In this document: piece by piece, positions 27,895-37,488 of the stretch | Layout: every line of letters begins with the position of its first letter | How positions within the stretch are numbered: position 1 is the stretch's first letter | The notes under the pieces: model-generated | What the model was told of the DNA's origin: nothing | The model's database searches: none | Seen by the model: only the letters and a program-made list of their open reading frames with translations | Made by a program: the position numbers and the translations under genes | NCBI GenBank assembly: GCA_903851535.1 | Contig: CAINOO010000167.1 | Span: 1-38,530 of the forward strand | Reading direction: 5' to 3' | Length of the DNA stretch: 38,530 bases | Source of the DNA: an uncultured Chlorobiaceae bacterium | Lineage (GTDB): Bacteria; Bacteroidota; Chlorobiia; Chlorobiales; Chlorobiaceae

Positions 27895-30711
27895 ATGAGA
27901 ATCTCAAAAGCAACCCCAAGAAAGAGCCCTTATCATCAGGTTTATGAACCAGGAGCACCGCCCTTGTTGAACGCCCGAATCATTATTTGCCTAACCGCAC
28001 TTCTTGCGCTCCTCCTGCCGGGAGTGATGGCACCTGCTGAAAGCGCGGCCTCGCCAGCCACCCCGACCCTTGTCTATCCCGACACACTGAAACTGCCCAT
28101 GCGCCGCTATGCACTTCGCCATGCCATGAGACCAGCAAGAAAAACCGTAGGCCTTGCCCTTTCGGGCGGCGGTGCAAACGCTCTGTCGCAAATAGGCGTC
28201 CTCAAAGCCCTTGATGACGCGGGAGTTCCCATTGACTTTATTGCAGGCACAAGCATGGGGGCAATTATCGGAGGACTCTACAGTTGTGGTTACAGCCCGG
28301 ATGAACTTGAAGAGATCGCCCAGAGACTGCCCTGGCAATCCATGATTTCGCTCCATGACGATTACTCACGCTCAAACATCTTTCTTGAGCAGCAAAAAAT
28401 CCGCGACCGGGCATCTATCGCAATCCGTTTCGACAAACTGAAGCTTTTGATTCCAAAATCGCTGAATTCTGCCCAGGAGCTGACAGCAACTCTCGATCTT
28501 CTGGCTTTAAACAGTCTTTACAAGGCCTCCGGCAATTTTTCAACCTTTCCCGTCAATTTCAGGGCTGTAACAACCGACCTTATCTCAGGAAGGCGTATCA
28601 CGCTGACCTCCGGTTCTCTCTCGGAAGCAATACGGGCAAGCAGCACCGTCCCGATTCTTTTTGCACCGATCCTGCGGGACGGCTATCAACTGGTTGACGG
28701 TGGACTTGTCGCAAATCTTCCGGTTGATGAACTTGAGAGCATCAACGCACGCTATAAAATTGCAGTCGATACACATGGCAGCATGTATGCAACCGGAGGG
28801 GAACTTGATCTTCCCTGGAAGGCCGCCGATCAAGCCATGACCATTCTGACAAAAATACAGTATCCTGACCAATTGGCAAAAGCCGACATTGTCATCACTC
28901 CCGACCTCAGTGAACACAAGGCAACCGACTTTTCAGACATCAAAAATCTCGTGCGCGCAGGATATGCCAAAGGAAAGCTTCTTGCCGAAACCATAAAACG
29001 CAGCATCGAAGAGAAGGGTCACCGCAGCATTCCAATCGGAAACTATGCAAAAAACATTCACTTTGCCCAGGAACGTCCGGAATTCAGGGAGCACTACCTT
29101 GTTGTTTCGGCTCTTGTCCGTAATGCAACAGAGCTCGACCAGACCCTTCGGGAACTGCTCGAAACAGATCTCTTCACCAGTGTCTACGCTGAGGTGGATA
29201 ACAGACACAAAACGATCGTATTTCACCTTGAGCCGCTCCCGGCAATACAAAAAGTAACGGTTAACGGGGGGCCGCCCGATACCCTTTCTCAAGAAGAGAT
29301 CGAATCCTGTTTCCAGCCGATCATGAAAACGCTCTCGACCAATGCCGCTGGCACAAGAGCTCTCGAAGCACTGGTCAATACATATCGAAAAAAAGGGTAC
29401 AGCCTTGTGACGATTGAAACCACGTCAATGGAGGGCAACACACTCCAGGTAACGGTTTCATCAGGAAAGCCAGACACCATTGCGATACGCCAGGACAAAA
29501 AAATCACCGGAATAACTCCTGTTGAGCGGGAAATAAAAATCGACACAACACGTGCGCTCAACATCCGGCATGCCGAAGAGTCTGTTGATAATCTCTACGA
29601 AACAGGAGTCTTCAGCCGCGTATCCATTTTTGAAGACTCCCCTGCGCTCTCCACGCCCGATGGACGCACGCTTCTCAAATTTTCTCTCGAAGAAAAAACC
29701 TCGTCAGTTCTTCGGCTTGGATTGCGTTATGATGAAACAAATAACGCACAGTTTCTTCTTGATGTCAGAAACGAAAATCTCGGAGGAACCACAAGCTCAA
29801 TCGGTGGCTGGATGAAAACAGGCCGAAAAAGCAACTTGCTGAACCTTGAGTTCAATATGCCGCGCATCGGACCCTCACACCTGACGATGTCCTCACGACT
29901 CTTTTATGATCAGCATACTTTTGAAAACCGCAACAGAGAGGGCGAAACAAGAAATTACGGCATACAAAAATATGGTTTCAGCCCGGCATTTGGTATAAGA
30001 ATTCGGAAAAACGGACAACTTGTTGCTGACTTGACCCTGCAGAATGCACAATCCTATGCCGAAAGGGGCGCAGGCACCGCACTGAAGACCGCAACAACCA
30101 ATATGCTCTCCATCGGTACACAATTTACCCTTGACTCAAGAGACAACTCATTGATTCCTACGACCGGAACCTATACAAACTTCCGTTATTCGATGACCCC
30201 GGCAGTGCTCGACAGTCACGATATTTTCTGGCAAATATCAGGTAACCACGAAGAAAATATACGGCTTGGAAAAAAAACCATATTGCAGCTTTCGGGTCTC
30301 TTCGGTCTGAGCAGCAACAACCTGCCCCTTTCCGAGAAATTTTTTCTCGGTGGAGCGGGAACATCCTGGAGCCAGCGCTTTATAGGATTGAAAGAAAACC
30401 AGCTTCCATGCGAAAACATGGTTGCCGCAGGAGTACAGTTGAGCTACAAGCCCTCCTATGCCATTCTTTTTCCGCTCTCGCTGCTCCTGCACTACAATGT
30501 CGGGAACGTCTGGAAAGAGCTGGACGATATCTCTTCGAGGCGCATTATTCACGGCATTGGAACCAGTATGATATGGGAAACCCCTCTCGGTCCGACAAGA
30601 TTGACTGTTTCAAAAGCCTTCACCTTTCCCCATGAGGCTTCCGATATAGAGCAAACATCGTTAAGATTTTCAGATACAATCATTTATTTCAGTATCGGCC
30701 ATAACTTTTGA
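27895..30711 (+). CDS. Patatin-like phospholipase with POTRA repeats and an Omp85-type beta-barrel
   Basis: 938 residues, start ATG with AGGAAG five bases upstream. A hydrophobic export segment lies at about 28-50. The patatin domain (about 84-390) keeps the oxyanion [12 protein letters not shown] (Gly91-93), the nucleophile GTSMG (Ser120) and the catalytic VDGG (Asp268). Residues about 395-690 look like three POTRA-type modules: [28 protein letters not shown]...[11 protein letters not shown], and [13 protein letters not shown]...[10 protein letters not shown]. The C-terminal about 250 residues form a BamA/surface-antigen type barrel ending in [11 protein letters not shown]. This is the layout of type Vd (PlpD-like) secreted lipases, but with more POTRA modules. 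It is expected in the outer membrane, with esterase activity outside. Confidence 0.9.
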   Translation: MRISKATPRKSPYHQVYEPGAPPLLNARIIICLTALLALLLPGVMAPAESAASPATPTLVYPDTLKLPMRRYALRHAMRPARKTVGLALSGGGANALSQIGVLKALDDAGVPIDFIAGTSMGAIIGGLYSCGYSPDELEEIAQRLPWQSMISLHDDYSRSNIFLEQQKIRDRASIAIRFDKLKLLIPKSLNSAQELTATLDLLALNSLYKASGNFSTFPVNFRAVTTDLISGRRITLTSGSLSEAIRASSTVPILFAPILRDGYQLVDGGLVANLPVDELESINARYKIAVDTHGSMYATGGELDLPWKAADQAMTILTKIQYPDQLAKADIVITPDLSEHKATDFSDIKNLVRAGYAKGKLLAETIKRSIEEKGHRSIPIGNYAKNIHFAQERPEFREHYLVVSALVRNATELDQTLRELLETDLFTSVYAEVDNRHKTIVFHLEPLPAIQKVTVNGGPPDTLSQEEIESCFQPIMKTLSTNAAGTRALEALVNTYRKKGYSLVTIETTSMEGNTLQVTVSSGKPDTIAIRQDKKITGITPVEREIKIDTTRALNIRHAEESVDNLYETGVFSRVSIFEDSPALSTPDGRTLLKFSLEEKTSSVLRLGLRYDETNNAQFLLDVRNENLGGTTSSIGGWMKTGRKSNLLNLEFNMPRIGPSHLTMSSRLFYDQHTFENRNREGETRNYGIQKYGFSPAFGIRIRKNGQLVADLTLQNAQSYAERGAGTALKTATTNMLSIGTQFTLDSRDNSLIPTTGTYTNFRYSMTPAVLDSHDIFWQISGNHEENIRLGKKTILQLSGLFGLSSNNLPLSEKFFLGGAGTSWSQRFIGLKENQLPCENMVAAGVQLSYKPSYAILFPLSLLLHYNVGNVWKELDDISSRRIIHGIGTSMIWETPLGPTRLTVSKAFTFPHEASDIEQTSLRFSDTIIYFSIGHNF

Positions 30712-30773
30712 GCAAAACTTTTTTGTATTTTCACGAAAAGGAACGCTCACGTGGCCACATCAGACCAGAAAAC

Positions 30774-31577
30774 ATGCTCATGACAGAGGAATCGGACAAC
30801 GTTGACAGGCAGAAAAAACTTCATATACTCGTCTGTAATGACGATGGTATTGAGGGCGAAGGCATTCATGTACTGGCGGCGGCGATGAAAAAAATCGGCA
30901 GGGTTACGGTTGTTGCGCCAGCCGAACCACACAGCGGAATGAGTCATGCCATGACGCTCGGCGTTCCATTGAGGATCAAGAAGTTCCTGAAAAATGGCCG
31001 TTTCTTTGGCTATACGGTCTCAGGAACTCCTGTAGACTGCATCAAGGTCGCCCTGAGTCATCTTCTGCCATCAAAACCGGATCTTATTGTCTCGGGCATA
31101 AACTATGGCAGCAACACCGCAATGAACACACTCTACTCAGGCACTGTCGCCGCTGCACTTGAAGGAGCCATCCAGGGAATTGCCTCGCTTGCCTTTTCGC
31201 TGACAACCTATGAACATGCCGACTTTACCTACGCAGCAAAATTTGCACGGAAACTGGCCAAAAAAGTACTTCTTGAGGGACTGCCGCCGGATACCATTCT
31301 CTCTGTCAATATTCCGAATGTCGCAGAGTCGCTGATTAGCGGCGTTGTCATTACCGAACAGGGTCGTTCACGCTGGGAAGAGTCGGCAATTGAACGAAAC
31401 GATATGTTTGGCAACCCCTACTACTGGCTCAATGGAACACTGCGTCTGCTCGATGACACGCTGCACAAAGATGAATTTGCCATACGGCACAACTATGTGA
31501 CCGTCACACCGCTCTGCTGTGACTTGACCAACCACACGCTTATCGGTGCACTTGAACAATGGAAACTGCAAAAATAA
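30774..31577 (+). CDS. surE: 5'/3'-nucleotidase SurE
   Basis: SurE is a metal-dependent phosphatase that acts on nucleoside monophosphates, linked to stationary-phase survival. 267 residues from the ATG at 30774 (a second ATG at 30780 is equally possible). The active-site motif is [17 protein letters not shown] near the N-terminus, followed by [17 protein letters not shown], the [13 protein letters not shown] stretch and [12 protein letters not shown], all SurE hallmarks. It lies 62 bases after the patatin gene and four bases before bshC. Co-transcription with bshC is likely. Confidence 0.95.
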   Translation: MLMTEESDNVDRQKKLHILVCNDDGIEGEGIHVLAAAMKKIGRVTVVAPAEPHSGMSHAMTLGVPLRIKKFLKNGRFFGYTVSGTPVDCIKVALSHLLPSKPDLIVSGINYGSNTAMNTLYSGTVAAALEGAIQGIASLAFSLTTYEHADFTYAAKFARKLAKKVLLEGLPPDTILSVNIPNVAESLISGVVITEQGRSRWEESAIERNDMFGNPYYWLNGTLRLLDDTLHKDEFAIRHNYVTVTPLCCDLTNHTLIGALEQWKLQK

Positions 31578-31581
31578 AAAC

Positions 31582-33273
31582 GTGAACTCCTTTCTGCTCG
31601 AATACAAACAGATCCTGACAACGAAAAAAGGATTTTCAAAGCTTTTTCGTGACTATACCTCAGAGGGCTCCGAACGCACGGATTTGATCTCTGAATGTTT
31701 TCACCTCGATTACCTGAGAGAGGCGGATTACTATCGGCAGCTCGGATTACTTGGATCGAGAACATTCGACCGTGAAGCCCTTGTTCGGCTCCTCTCGAAA
31801 CAAAACACACGCTACGGAGCCACAGAACGTCACCTCCGGGAGATTGAAAAACTCCGCTCTCCGCGATGCATGGCCATCGTTACCGGACAGCAACTCGGCC
31901 TCTTTACCGGGCCAATCTATACCATCTACAAAGCGCTGACTGCCATTATCTTTGCCGAACGACAGAAAGCTCTCTTTCCTGAATACGATTTTGTGCCAAT
32001 ATTCTGGCTTGAAGGTGAAGACCACGACTTCGACGAATCGGCTCACACCGCAATTTTTTCTGAAAACCAGGTTGTTCACTTCCGGCAGGAGCCCTACCGA
32101 CGCGTAGCGGATCAGATGGTTGCCAACAGTTGCTTCGGCGAAGAGATTCACCATACCGTCGAGGAATTTCTCCGACTCCTGCCTGATTCCATCCACAAAG
32201 AGAGCGTCTCGACTATGCTCAGGGAGCACTATTATCAAGGAAATACCTTCGAGATGAGCTTTGCCGGCACCATGATGCGACTCTTCCGGGAACAGCCGCT
32301 GATTCTTCTCTCAAGCCAGGACAGCGAGTTCAAAAAGCTTTCATCAAAAATTTTTTTGAGAGAACTCGCCTCCGCACCCGCATCCTCCTATAATGTAATT
32401 GCACAAAGTTCACGCCTCGAACATCTCGGCTACAATGCGCAAACAAAACCAAGAGCCGTCAATCTTTTTCATATCAACCATCTTGGCCAGCGGCAAAAAA
32501 TCGACCATCCGACGGAGGACTCCTTCTCAATTCTGCCCGAAAAGCAGTACTACTCAAAACACCAACTGCTTGAACTCTGTCAGGAACACCCTGAACAGTT
32601 CAGTCCCAACGTCGTCCTCAGGCCAATTATCCAGGATTTCATCCTGCCAACCTTTGCCTGCATTGCCGGACCTGGAGAGATCAGCTACCTTGCACAATAC
32701 CGGAAAAATTACGAACACTTTGGCATAACCATGCCATTTATCATTCCCAGAGGAAGCTTTACACTTGTTGAACCGAAAATAAGCCGCATCATGGACAAAC
32801 TGCTGCAGGTAATCGGCAAACCAGGCGTTTCGCGCAAACAAATCTACAATGCCGTATTCGGTGACATGCAGCAACTGAAAAAAAATGCGATTGGCATCGC
32901 TGAAAACCCTCAGCTTGAGGCCCATTTCGAAGAGGCAAAAATGGCAATCAACAGGGCTTTTGCCTCTCTTGAGCCGGTGCTGGCCAAAATAGACACCACT
33001 CTTGAACCGATGCTGGCCGCATCAAGCGCCCAATCGGCAAAAATTATCGAAAATATTGAGCAGAAAACATGGAAAGCCAGCCGACGCAAACACGAAGAGC
33101 TTCTGGAGCAGATACTGAAAGCAGAAACCGCATTTTTTCCAGAAGGATTACCTCAGGAACGGCTCATCAACATCTTTTATTTCCTTAACAAGTACGGCAT
33201 GGAGCTGATCGACACCCTGAAGAATCTGCTGAGCGGACATGCAACTGAATCACATATCATTGTGGAGCTATAG
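31582..33273 (+). CDS. bshC: Bacillithiol biosynthesis cysteine-adding enzyme BshC
   Basis: BshC adds cysteine to glucosaminyl-malate, the last step of bacillithiol synthesis. 563 residues from GTG at 31582, four bases after the surE stop; the frame also opens upstream inside surE from GTG 31546, which is less likely. The conserved nucleotide-fold stretch [20 protein letters not shown], the [14 protein letters not shown] motif, [20 protein letters not shown] and ISYLAQY are present. A long coiled coil (about residues 400-520) follows. Green sulfur bacteria are known to make N-methyl-bacillithiol, so the enzyme fits the inferred host. The BshA and BshB genes are not in this window. Confidence 0.94.
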   Translation: MNSFLLEYKQILTTKKGFSKLFRDYTSEGSERTDLISECFHLDYLREADYYRQLGLLGSRTFDREALVRLLSKQNTRYGATERHLREIEKLRSPRCMAIVTGQQLGLFTGPIYTIYKALTAIIFAERQKALFPEYDFVPIFWLEGEDHDFDESAHTAIFSENQVVHFRQEPYRRVADQMVANSCFGEEIHHTVEEFLRLLPDSIHKESVSTMLREHYYQGNTFEMSFAGTMMRLFREQPLILLSSQDSEFKKLSSKIFLRELASAPASSYNVIAQSSRLEHLGYNAQTKPRAVNLFHINHLGQRQKIDHPTEDSFSILPEKQYYSKHQLLELCQEHPEQFSPNVVLRPIIQDFILPTFACIAGPGEISYLAQYRKNYEHFGITMPFIIPRGSFTLVEPKISRIMDKLLQVIGKPGVSRKQIYNAVFGDMQQLKKNAIGIAENPQLEAHFEEAKMAINRAFASLEPVLAKIDTTLEPMLAASSAQSAKIIENIEQKTWKASRRKHEELLEQILKAETAFFPEGLPQERLINIFYFLNKYGMELIDTLKNLLSGHATESHIIVEL

Positions 33274-33285
33274 GATCCGGTAGCC

Positions 33286-33603
33286 CTATTTGCCACACGT
33301 ATTCTCACCCTCCTCCTTTTGCAGCAAATGACAGCAGTTGCAGACAAGGCTATGAAGCTCTGCTTGCGAGGCCTCTTCACAGATTTTTTTTACTGCCAAC
33401 TCAATCTCCTTGCGGTAACTTTTGCTTTTCAGTGATTGCATCCCCCGCTTCTTGTGAATATACTGAGAGATTGCGGCAGGCGTCACACCAAGTTTTTTGG
33501 CCGCCTGCGATTGGGTTATGCCCGTTTTAACAAGTTCAATAGCAAGATCAGCCCTTATTTGAGGGAGATAGTACCAGACTGCTTTTTCACAGGGAAATAT
33601 CAC
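33286..33603 (-). CDS. XRE-type HTH regulator with C-terminal Cys cluster (COG2522-like)
   Basis: 105 residues, GTG start at 33603 because the upstream frame has a stop. The N-terminus PCEKAVWYYLPQIRADLAIEL and the HTH (about 27-55, ITQSQAAKKLGVTPAAISQY followed by IHKKRG) match the predicted regulator family known from archaea and some bacteria. Cysteines are Cys5, Cys75, Cys88, Cys90, Cys91 and Cys103; five of them are clustered in or near a CNCC motif. Such a cluster could bind a metal or Fe-S centre, which would make it a redox or metal sensor, but this is inference. It is the last gene of the alt-glmU, trpG, LOG series (40-base gap) and ends 12 bases from convergent bshC. Confidence 0.85.
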   Translation of the reverse strand: MIFPCEKAVWYYLPQIRADLAIELVKTGITQSQAAKKLGVTPAAISQYIHKKRGMQSLKSKSYRKEIELAVKKICEEASQAELHSLVCNCCHLLQKEEGENTCGK

Positions 33604-33643
33604 AAGAAAACACGTTTAAATGGACAGGGATGAAAAACCCCTG

Positions 33644-34381
33644 TTAAAAATTCAGGGAATAACCGTCAGGATAAAATCTTTTTATAATTTCGATCACCTC
33701 TTCAAGACTATCCTCCAGATAGATGAACTCAAGATCGACAGGATGGATATAACCATTCTCACGGCACATCGTCTCCTCAATCCAGCGATACAATCCCTCC
33801 CAATAACTTTTCCCAATCAATATTACAGGAAAACGCTCACTTTTCCCTGTCTGTATCAACGTAACCGCTTCCATTACCTCATCAAGCGTGCCAAACCCAC
33901 CCGGTAAAGCAATAAATGCCTGGGCATATTTCATGAACATCACCTTGCGGACAAAGAAATACTGAAAACTGATCAATTTATTATGATCAATATAGTTATT
34001 GGGTTCCTGCTGATTTGGAAGCTTGATATTGAAGCCTATTGAAGCCCCGCCGCCACTTTGGGCCCCCTTGTTTGCAGCCGCCATGACACCTGGCCCCCCT
34101 CCGGTGATCACCGAAAAGCCCTCAGCAGCAAGCAGGCGACCAAGCTTCTCGGCGATAATAAATTCAGGGCTATCAGCCTGAACCCTTGTAGAACCAAACA
34201 CCGCAACCGCCGGATCTGCATCAGCCATCATCTCAAAACCACTGACAAACTCCGCCATGATCTTGAAAACCCGCCATCCGTCAGCCATGAAATCAGTTTC
34301 CCTGCCTGAACCAACACGCTGCACAGCGCCCCCGCCTGCACTCTCCTTATCTTTTTCGGGTGAACATCGATAAATGTCCAT
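33644..34381 (-). CDS. LOG-family protein (TIGR00730-like Rossmann fold)
   Basis: 245 residues from ATG 34381. The family signature PGGFGTLDE is in ALPGGFGTLDEVMEAVTLIQTGK, preceded by VITGGGPGVMAAANKGA, the nucleotide-binding region. LOG proteins are phosphoribohydrolases that release cytokinin bases from nucleoside monophosphates in plants; the bacterial substrate is usually unknown, although some bacterial members act on AMP (Amn-like). The N-terminal about 50 residues are extra and poorly conserved. It sits between trpG (25-base gap) and the XRE regulator. Confidence 0.92.
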   Translation of the reverse strand: MDIYRCSPEKDKESAGGGAVQRVGSGRETDFMADGWRVFKIMAEFVSGFEMMADADPAVAVFGSTRVQADSPEFIIAEKLGRLLAAEGFSVITGGGPGVMAAANKGAQSGGGASIGFNIKLPNQQEPNNYIDHNKLISFQYFFVRKVMFMKYAQAFIALPGGFGTLDEVMEAVTLIQTGKSERFPVILIGKSYWEGLYRWIEETMCRENGYIHPVDLEFIYLEDSLEEVIEIIKRFYPDGYSLNF

Positions 34382-34406
34382 ACACTCACATCCTCTCAAT
34401 CATAAA

Positions 34407-34970
34407 CTACAGTTCAAGAAAATTTCGGATGATTTTTTTACCCTCACTGGTCATAATGGATTCCGGATGAAACTGGACACCATAGAGCAGAAGATGCTCC
34501 GAATCCATCCCCATAATTACCCCATCTTCAGTCCACGCACGGATAACAAGAGTCTCAGGAAGAGTCTGGCGCTCCACAATGAGCGAATGATACCTCGTTG
34601 CCACAAACGGATTATCAACGCCAGTGAAAATTCCCCGGTTATCATGGTAAACCTGCGAGGTCTTGCCATGCATGATCGTGGCAGCACGCACCACCCTGCC
34701 ACCCAAGGCAGCACCGATCGACTGATGCCCCAGGCAAACCCCGAGAAGAGGAATTTTACCCTTTACCGCATGAATCAGTGGTACCGATACACCGGCTTCA
34801 GTTGGAGTACCTGGCCCTGGTGAAATAACAATTTTTTCAGGGGCCAGCGCCACGATCTCCTCTACAGAAAGCTCGTCGTTGCGGTACACCTCAACGCTCT
34901 TCCCTGACTCTCCAATATATTGCACCAGATTATAGGTAAAAGAATCGTAATTATCGACAACAAGAATCAT
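34407..34970 (-). CDS. Anthranilate/para-aminobenzoate synthase amidotransferase component
   Basis: 187 residues of class I glutamine amidotransferase (TrpG/PabA). Start [20 protein letters not shown] is diagnostic. The oxyanion region is ISPGPGTP (49-56), the nucleophile is Cys79 in GVCLGHQ, and His168 and Glu170 are in QFHPES. It supplies ammonia for anthranilate (tryptophan) or aminodeoxychorismate (folate) synthesis. The partner TrpE/PabB is not in this window, so which pathway it serves, or whether it serves both, cannot be decided. It lies 20 bases after the alternative glmU gene. Confidence 0.94.
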   Translation of the reverse strand: MILVVDNYDSFTYNLVQYIGESGKSVEVYRNDELSVEEIVALAPEKIVISPGPGTPTEAGVSVPLIHAVKGKIPLLGVCLGHQSIGAALGGRVVRAATIMHGKTSQVYHDNRGIFTGVDNPFVATRYHSLIVERQTLPETLVIRAWTEDGVIMGMDSEHLLLYGVQFHPESIMTSEGKKIIRNFLEL

Positions 34971-34990
34971 GCCTATCCATGCTTAAAAAA

Positions 34991-36241
34991 TTAGACAAAT
35001 AACCGCGATGAACTCTCCATGCCGGCAACAAAACGGAACATCAACTCGTAGCTGCTGCTCATCACAACCTGGCGACGCTCCATAACCCTTCTTGCTGTTT
35101 CAACAGCCTTTTCAACCTGATAGGGTTCAAAACCATCACTACCACCCCAGGAAAAAGAGGGCACCTCTTTTGGAGGAAATCCACCGCCAAAAATGTTTGC
35201 TCCTGTTCCCACAACGGTTCCCGTGTTGAACATCGAATTGATCGAGCACTTGCTGTGATCACCCATCAGCAGCCCGAGAAACTGCATGCCGGTCTTCTGT
35301 AATTGGCCATTGTGCAATAATGTTATCCGGCTGTAGTTATTTTTGAGATCACTCGTATTGGTGCCCGCACCAAGATTACACCATGATGAAATATAAGAGT
35401 GACCAAGAAAACCGTCATGCTGCTTGTTGACAAATGGCTCAATAAGGGAATCCTCGACCTCACCGCCAACTTTCGACGCAGTCCCGACAGTAACATTGCT
35501 GTAAAGTTTTGCACCGATTTTTACCCTCGACCATGGCGCAAGATAAACATTCTGCATCAGCACAGCCTGCGGATCAACAATAGCACCAGCACCGACGGCC
35601 ACAAAACCATCGTCCGCATCGAGCACCGCACCAGCCCGGACAACAGCTCCAGGAGCAACATAAATATTAGAAGGGTTGACAAGAGCCACCGAAGAGTGGA
35701 CATCACCCTCAACTCGTCCAAGCTCAAGCGTTTCAGCATCCTGCAAAAGCTCATCAGCATGAAATGCTATCATGTCCCAAAGATGCGCAAGAACGCGGAA
35801 CCCCGTAACCATCTCGGTAACGAGCACTCCGGCAAGGGCTGATGTGTCAATAAGGTCTGGCAATAAACCATCGCCATCAACGATCAAGGCACCCGACACT
35901 CTTGCAAAAAGCAGGTCATCGCCCTGCATGTAAGCCGTACCCGGCTCAAAATCACCTTCGACCACCGCTCTGGAGGCGGCTTCATCAAAAACGATACGAC
36001 CGTTAACCAGCAACACATCCTTCTCTTCGAGCCGGTTGACCACACTTTCGGGGTGCTGTTCAGCATAAAAGGGGGCCAGATAGCGGCGAAGATGCCACGT
36101 AAGCGTCACCTTTCCCCTGGTCGAAGACTCAAGCTTTTCCTGAAGGGAACGAAACCCGGTCCGAAGGGCATACACCGGCTTAAGGTTGACAAGAGGCTTC
36201 AGCTCCAGAACCCTGGTATCTTCAAAAACTATAACCTGCAT
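34991..36241 (-). CDS. Alternative GlmU-type bifunctional nucleotidyl/acetyltransferase
   Basis: 416 residues matching the alternative GlmU family of Bacteroidota/Chlorobiota, thought to make UDP-N-acetylglucosamine for peptidoglycan and lipopolysaccharide. The N-terminal domain begins IVFEDTRVLELKPLVNLKPVYALRTG, the degenerate nucleotidyltransferase start of this family (it does not look like the usual GlmU LAAGxGTRM motif). From about residue 190 to 340 there is a left-handed beta-helix with hexapeptide periodicity (VAPGAVVRAGAVLDADDG, IVDPQAVLMQNVYLAP). The acetyltransferase active-site region ISSWCNLGAGTNTSDLKNNY follows. First gene of the minus-strand cluster down to 33286. Confidence 0.88.
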   Translation of the reverse strand: MQVIVFEDTRVLELKPLVNLKPVYALRTGFRSLQEKLESSTRGKVTLTWHLRRYLAPFYAEQHPESVVNRLEEKDVLLVNGRIVFDEAASRAVVEGDFEPGTAYMQGDDLLFARVSGALIVDGDGLLPDLIDTSALAGVLVTEMVTGFRVLAHLWDMIAFHADELLQDAETLELGRVEGDVHSSVALVNPSNIYVAPGAVVRAGAVLDADDGFVAVGAGAIVDPQAVLMQNVYLAPWSRVKIGAKLYSNVTVGTASKVGGEVEDSLIEPFVNKQHDGFLGHSYISSWCNLGAGTNTSDLKNNYSRITLLHNGQLQKTGMQFLGLLMGDHSKCSINSMFNTGTVVGTGANIFGGGFPPKEVPSFSWGGSDGFEPYQVEKAVETARRVMERRQVVMSSSYELMFRFVAGMESSSRLFV

Positions 36242-36314
36242 TTTATAAGTGACGTATTATACTTTTTACCATTCTTTCTTCAATCTCACTCTATCCGTTT
36301 CCTTCAGGCAACCC

Positions 36315-36605
36315 TTGACAAAGGCAAATCAAAAAAAACGGAAGCTCCCTGCACCGTCAAAAGCTGACGTTCTGGACAAGATAAGAATAATCGAAAAAGA
36401 TTTACAGTTTGATGCGGCGGCACTCTTCAACCGAAAAGCGAAGTCAACTGAGGATTTTGTTGAGTTCTTCAGGTCGTCTATACAGAAAAAGACGAGCTCT
36501 TCTGTTGAGGTAAACGCACTAAAGAAAGTTGTTGCATTCACTGGTGGAGTTGTGCTGTTTGACAGGCTGACTCCTGGGTGGCTGGAGCAAGTTATTTGGG
36601 GATGA
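36315..36605 (+). CDS. Small protein of unknown function
   Basis: A 96-residue reading from TTG at 36315 (MTKANQKKRKLPAPSKADVL), open back to GTG 36249, which would add a hydrophobic/aromatic stretch of no clear meaning. The body KIRIIEKDLQFDAAALFNRKAK and DFVEFFRSSIQKKTSSSVEV looks helical and basic. The C-terminus reads VVAFTGGVVLFDRLTPGWLEQVIWG. I do not recognise a family. It is divergent from the alt-glmU gene, and its last 14 bases overlap the radC remnant on the other strand. It may itself be a truncated piece. Confidence 0.45.
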   Translation: MTKANQKKRKLPAPSKADVLDKIRIIEKDLQFDAAALFNRKAKSTEDFVEFFRSSIQKKTSSSVEVNALKKVVAFTGGVVLFDRLTPGWLEQVIWG

Positions 36606-36903
36606 GACCGTGGGCAAAGAAGCTGTAGTGGTGGTTGTGGACGACCATGATGGCGTTTGCGTTTGCAAGGAGGGCGCCTTTGTAGACTTCGCGGGGGTGG
36701 ACGAGTGAGGCGTTGAGGGTGCCTTTGCTGACGAGTTCCATGCCGATGACTGCGTTTTTGGTGTTGAGGTAGAAGACGTGGGGTTCTTCGCTGGCGCGTT
36801 CGTGGAGGCCGATGGTGTGGCAGAGGTCTACGACCATTTCGGCTCCGGAGATGCTGCTTTGTTGAGCGATATGGCTTTTCAGCCATTCCCCGGAGGATGT
36901 TTT
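36592..36903 (-). pseudogene. RadC/JAB-domain fragment, truncated at its metal-binding motif
   Basis: The minus-strand frame contains a clear RadC (JAMM/MPN+) stretch: EEPHVFYLNTKNAVIG, VSKGTLNASLVHPREVYKGAL, then NANAIMVVHNH. Immediately after HNH (36631-36639) the conserved PSGDPxPSxxD that completes the zinc-binding HxH-x(7)-SxxD motif is gone. It is replaced by HYSFFAHGLIPK and a stop at 36592. The N-terminal HhH part of RadC is missing too; the frame stays open to 37104 through unrelated GC-rich sequence. It is therefore a broken gene, without a catalytic centre. It lies between a small unknown gene and a hairpin, which suggests local rearrangement. Confidence 0.75.
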
Positions 36904-36935
36904 TTTATCCGCGTAGCGGTTGCCTTCTGGCAGCA

Positions 36936-36988
36936 GGGGCGGCAGTCGGCAGCGAGGGGAGCCAGTGCGTGGCTGACTGCCAGGCCCC
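36936..36988. repeat. GC-rich long hairpin (possible palindromic repeat unit)
   Basis: GGGGC-GGCAGTCGGC (36936-36950) pairs with GCTGACTGCC-AG-GCCCC (36972-36988) over 15 positions with one G-T pair and a two-base bulge. The 21-base loop contains a small GCCA/TGGC sub-stem. No T tract follows on either strand. It resembles a REP-like palindrome or structured RNA more than a terminator. Confidence 0.55.
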
Positions 36989-37085
36989 GTTCTGGGCTGT
37001 ATAGAGGGGACGCAAAAGATAAGGTGGCCCGCAACAACCAGACTTTTTGCAATGACGCTCCGCTCCTGTTTGCCGGAGACAGGGG

Positions 37086-37223
37086 ATGGATTATGATGCG
37101 GCAAATGTAATGATGACCTATCCGCAGCGGTTTGCGTTGCGTGACCGGAGGGCTAATCCGGATTTTCTGGTGCGGGCAGTCCATCATGTTGATATTTTCG
37201 GAGAGATGAGGCGACAGAGCTGA
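37086..37223 (+). CDS. Possible small protein of 45 residues, or tail of a lost gene
   Basis: Frame from ATG 37086 to TGA 37223 reading MDYDAANVMMTYPQRFALRD, then RRANPDFLVRAVHHVDIFG and EMRRQS. GGAG sits seven bases before the ATG and a terminator-like hairpin follows 20 bases after the stop. The composition (Arg, aromatic and acidic residues) looks coding-like. I do not recognise it, and it could be the C-terminal end of a gene whose front has been lost near the radC fragment. Confidence 0.35.
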   Translation: MDYDAANVMMTYPQRFALRDRRANPDFLVRAVHHVDIFGEMRRQS

Positions 37224-37243
37224 GGGAATTTTATGGTTTTTTT

Positions 37244-37265
37244 ATGCCTGATATCGGGCATTTTT
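37244..37265 (+). terminator. Terminator-like hairpin
   Basis: ATGCCTGAT and ATCGGGCAT are complementary with one G-T pair and are followed on the plus strand by TTTTT. It follows the 45-codon frame that ends at 37223 and would end a plus-strand transcript before the last gene in the window. Confidence 0.6.
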
Positions 37266-37488
37266 GACGTTTTATTGTTGCCCTTGTGTTGCGTTCAGCC
37301 TTTAACTTATTTTTTTATATAAATTTATTTACATTGGGAGCACATAAACAGACGCGCGGCAGGCGAAATCACTTCACGTTGCACTCCAGCCACAGGAGAA
37401 GAAAAAAAAACGGGAACTTGCCCGATCTTTAACGCAACTGCACTTTTTCAATAATTCATTTAAAACGAATATATTAGAAGCATTATAG

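Noticed and set aside
36904-37104. N-terminal part of the radC frame as a genuine protein segment
   Set aside because: The frame is open but reads Pro/Arg-rich residues through the GC-rich hairpin and has no similarity to the RadC N-terminal domain.
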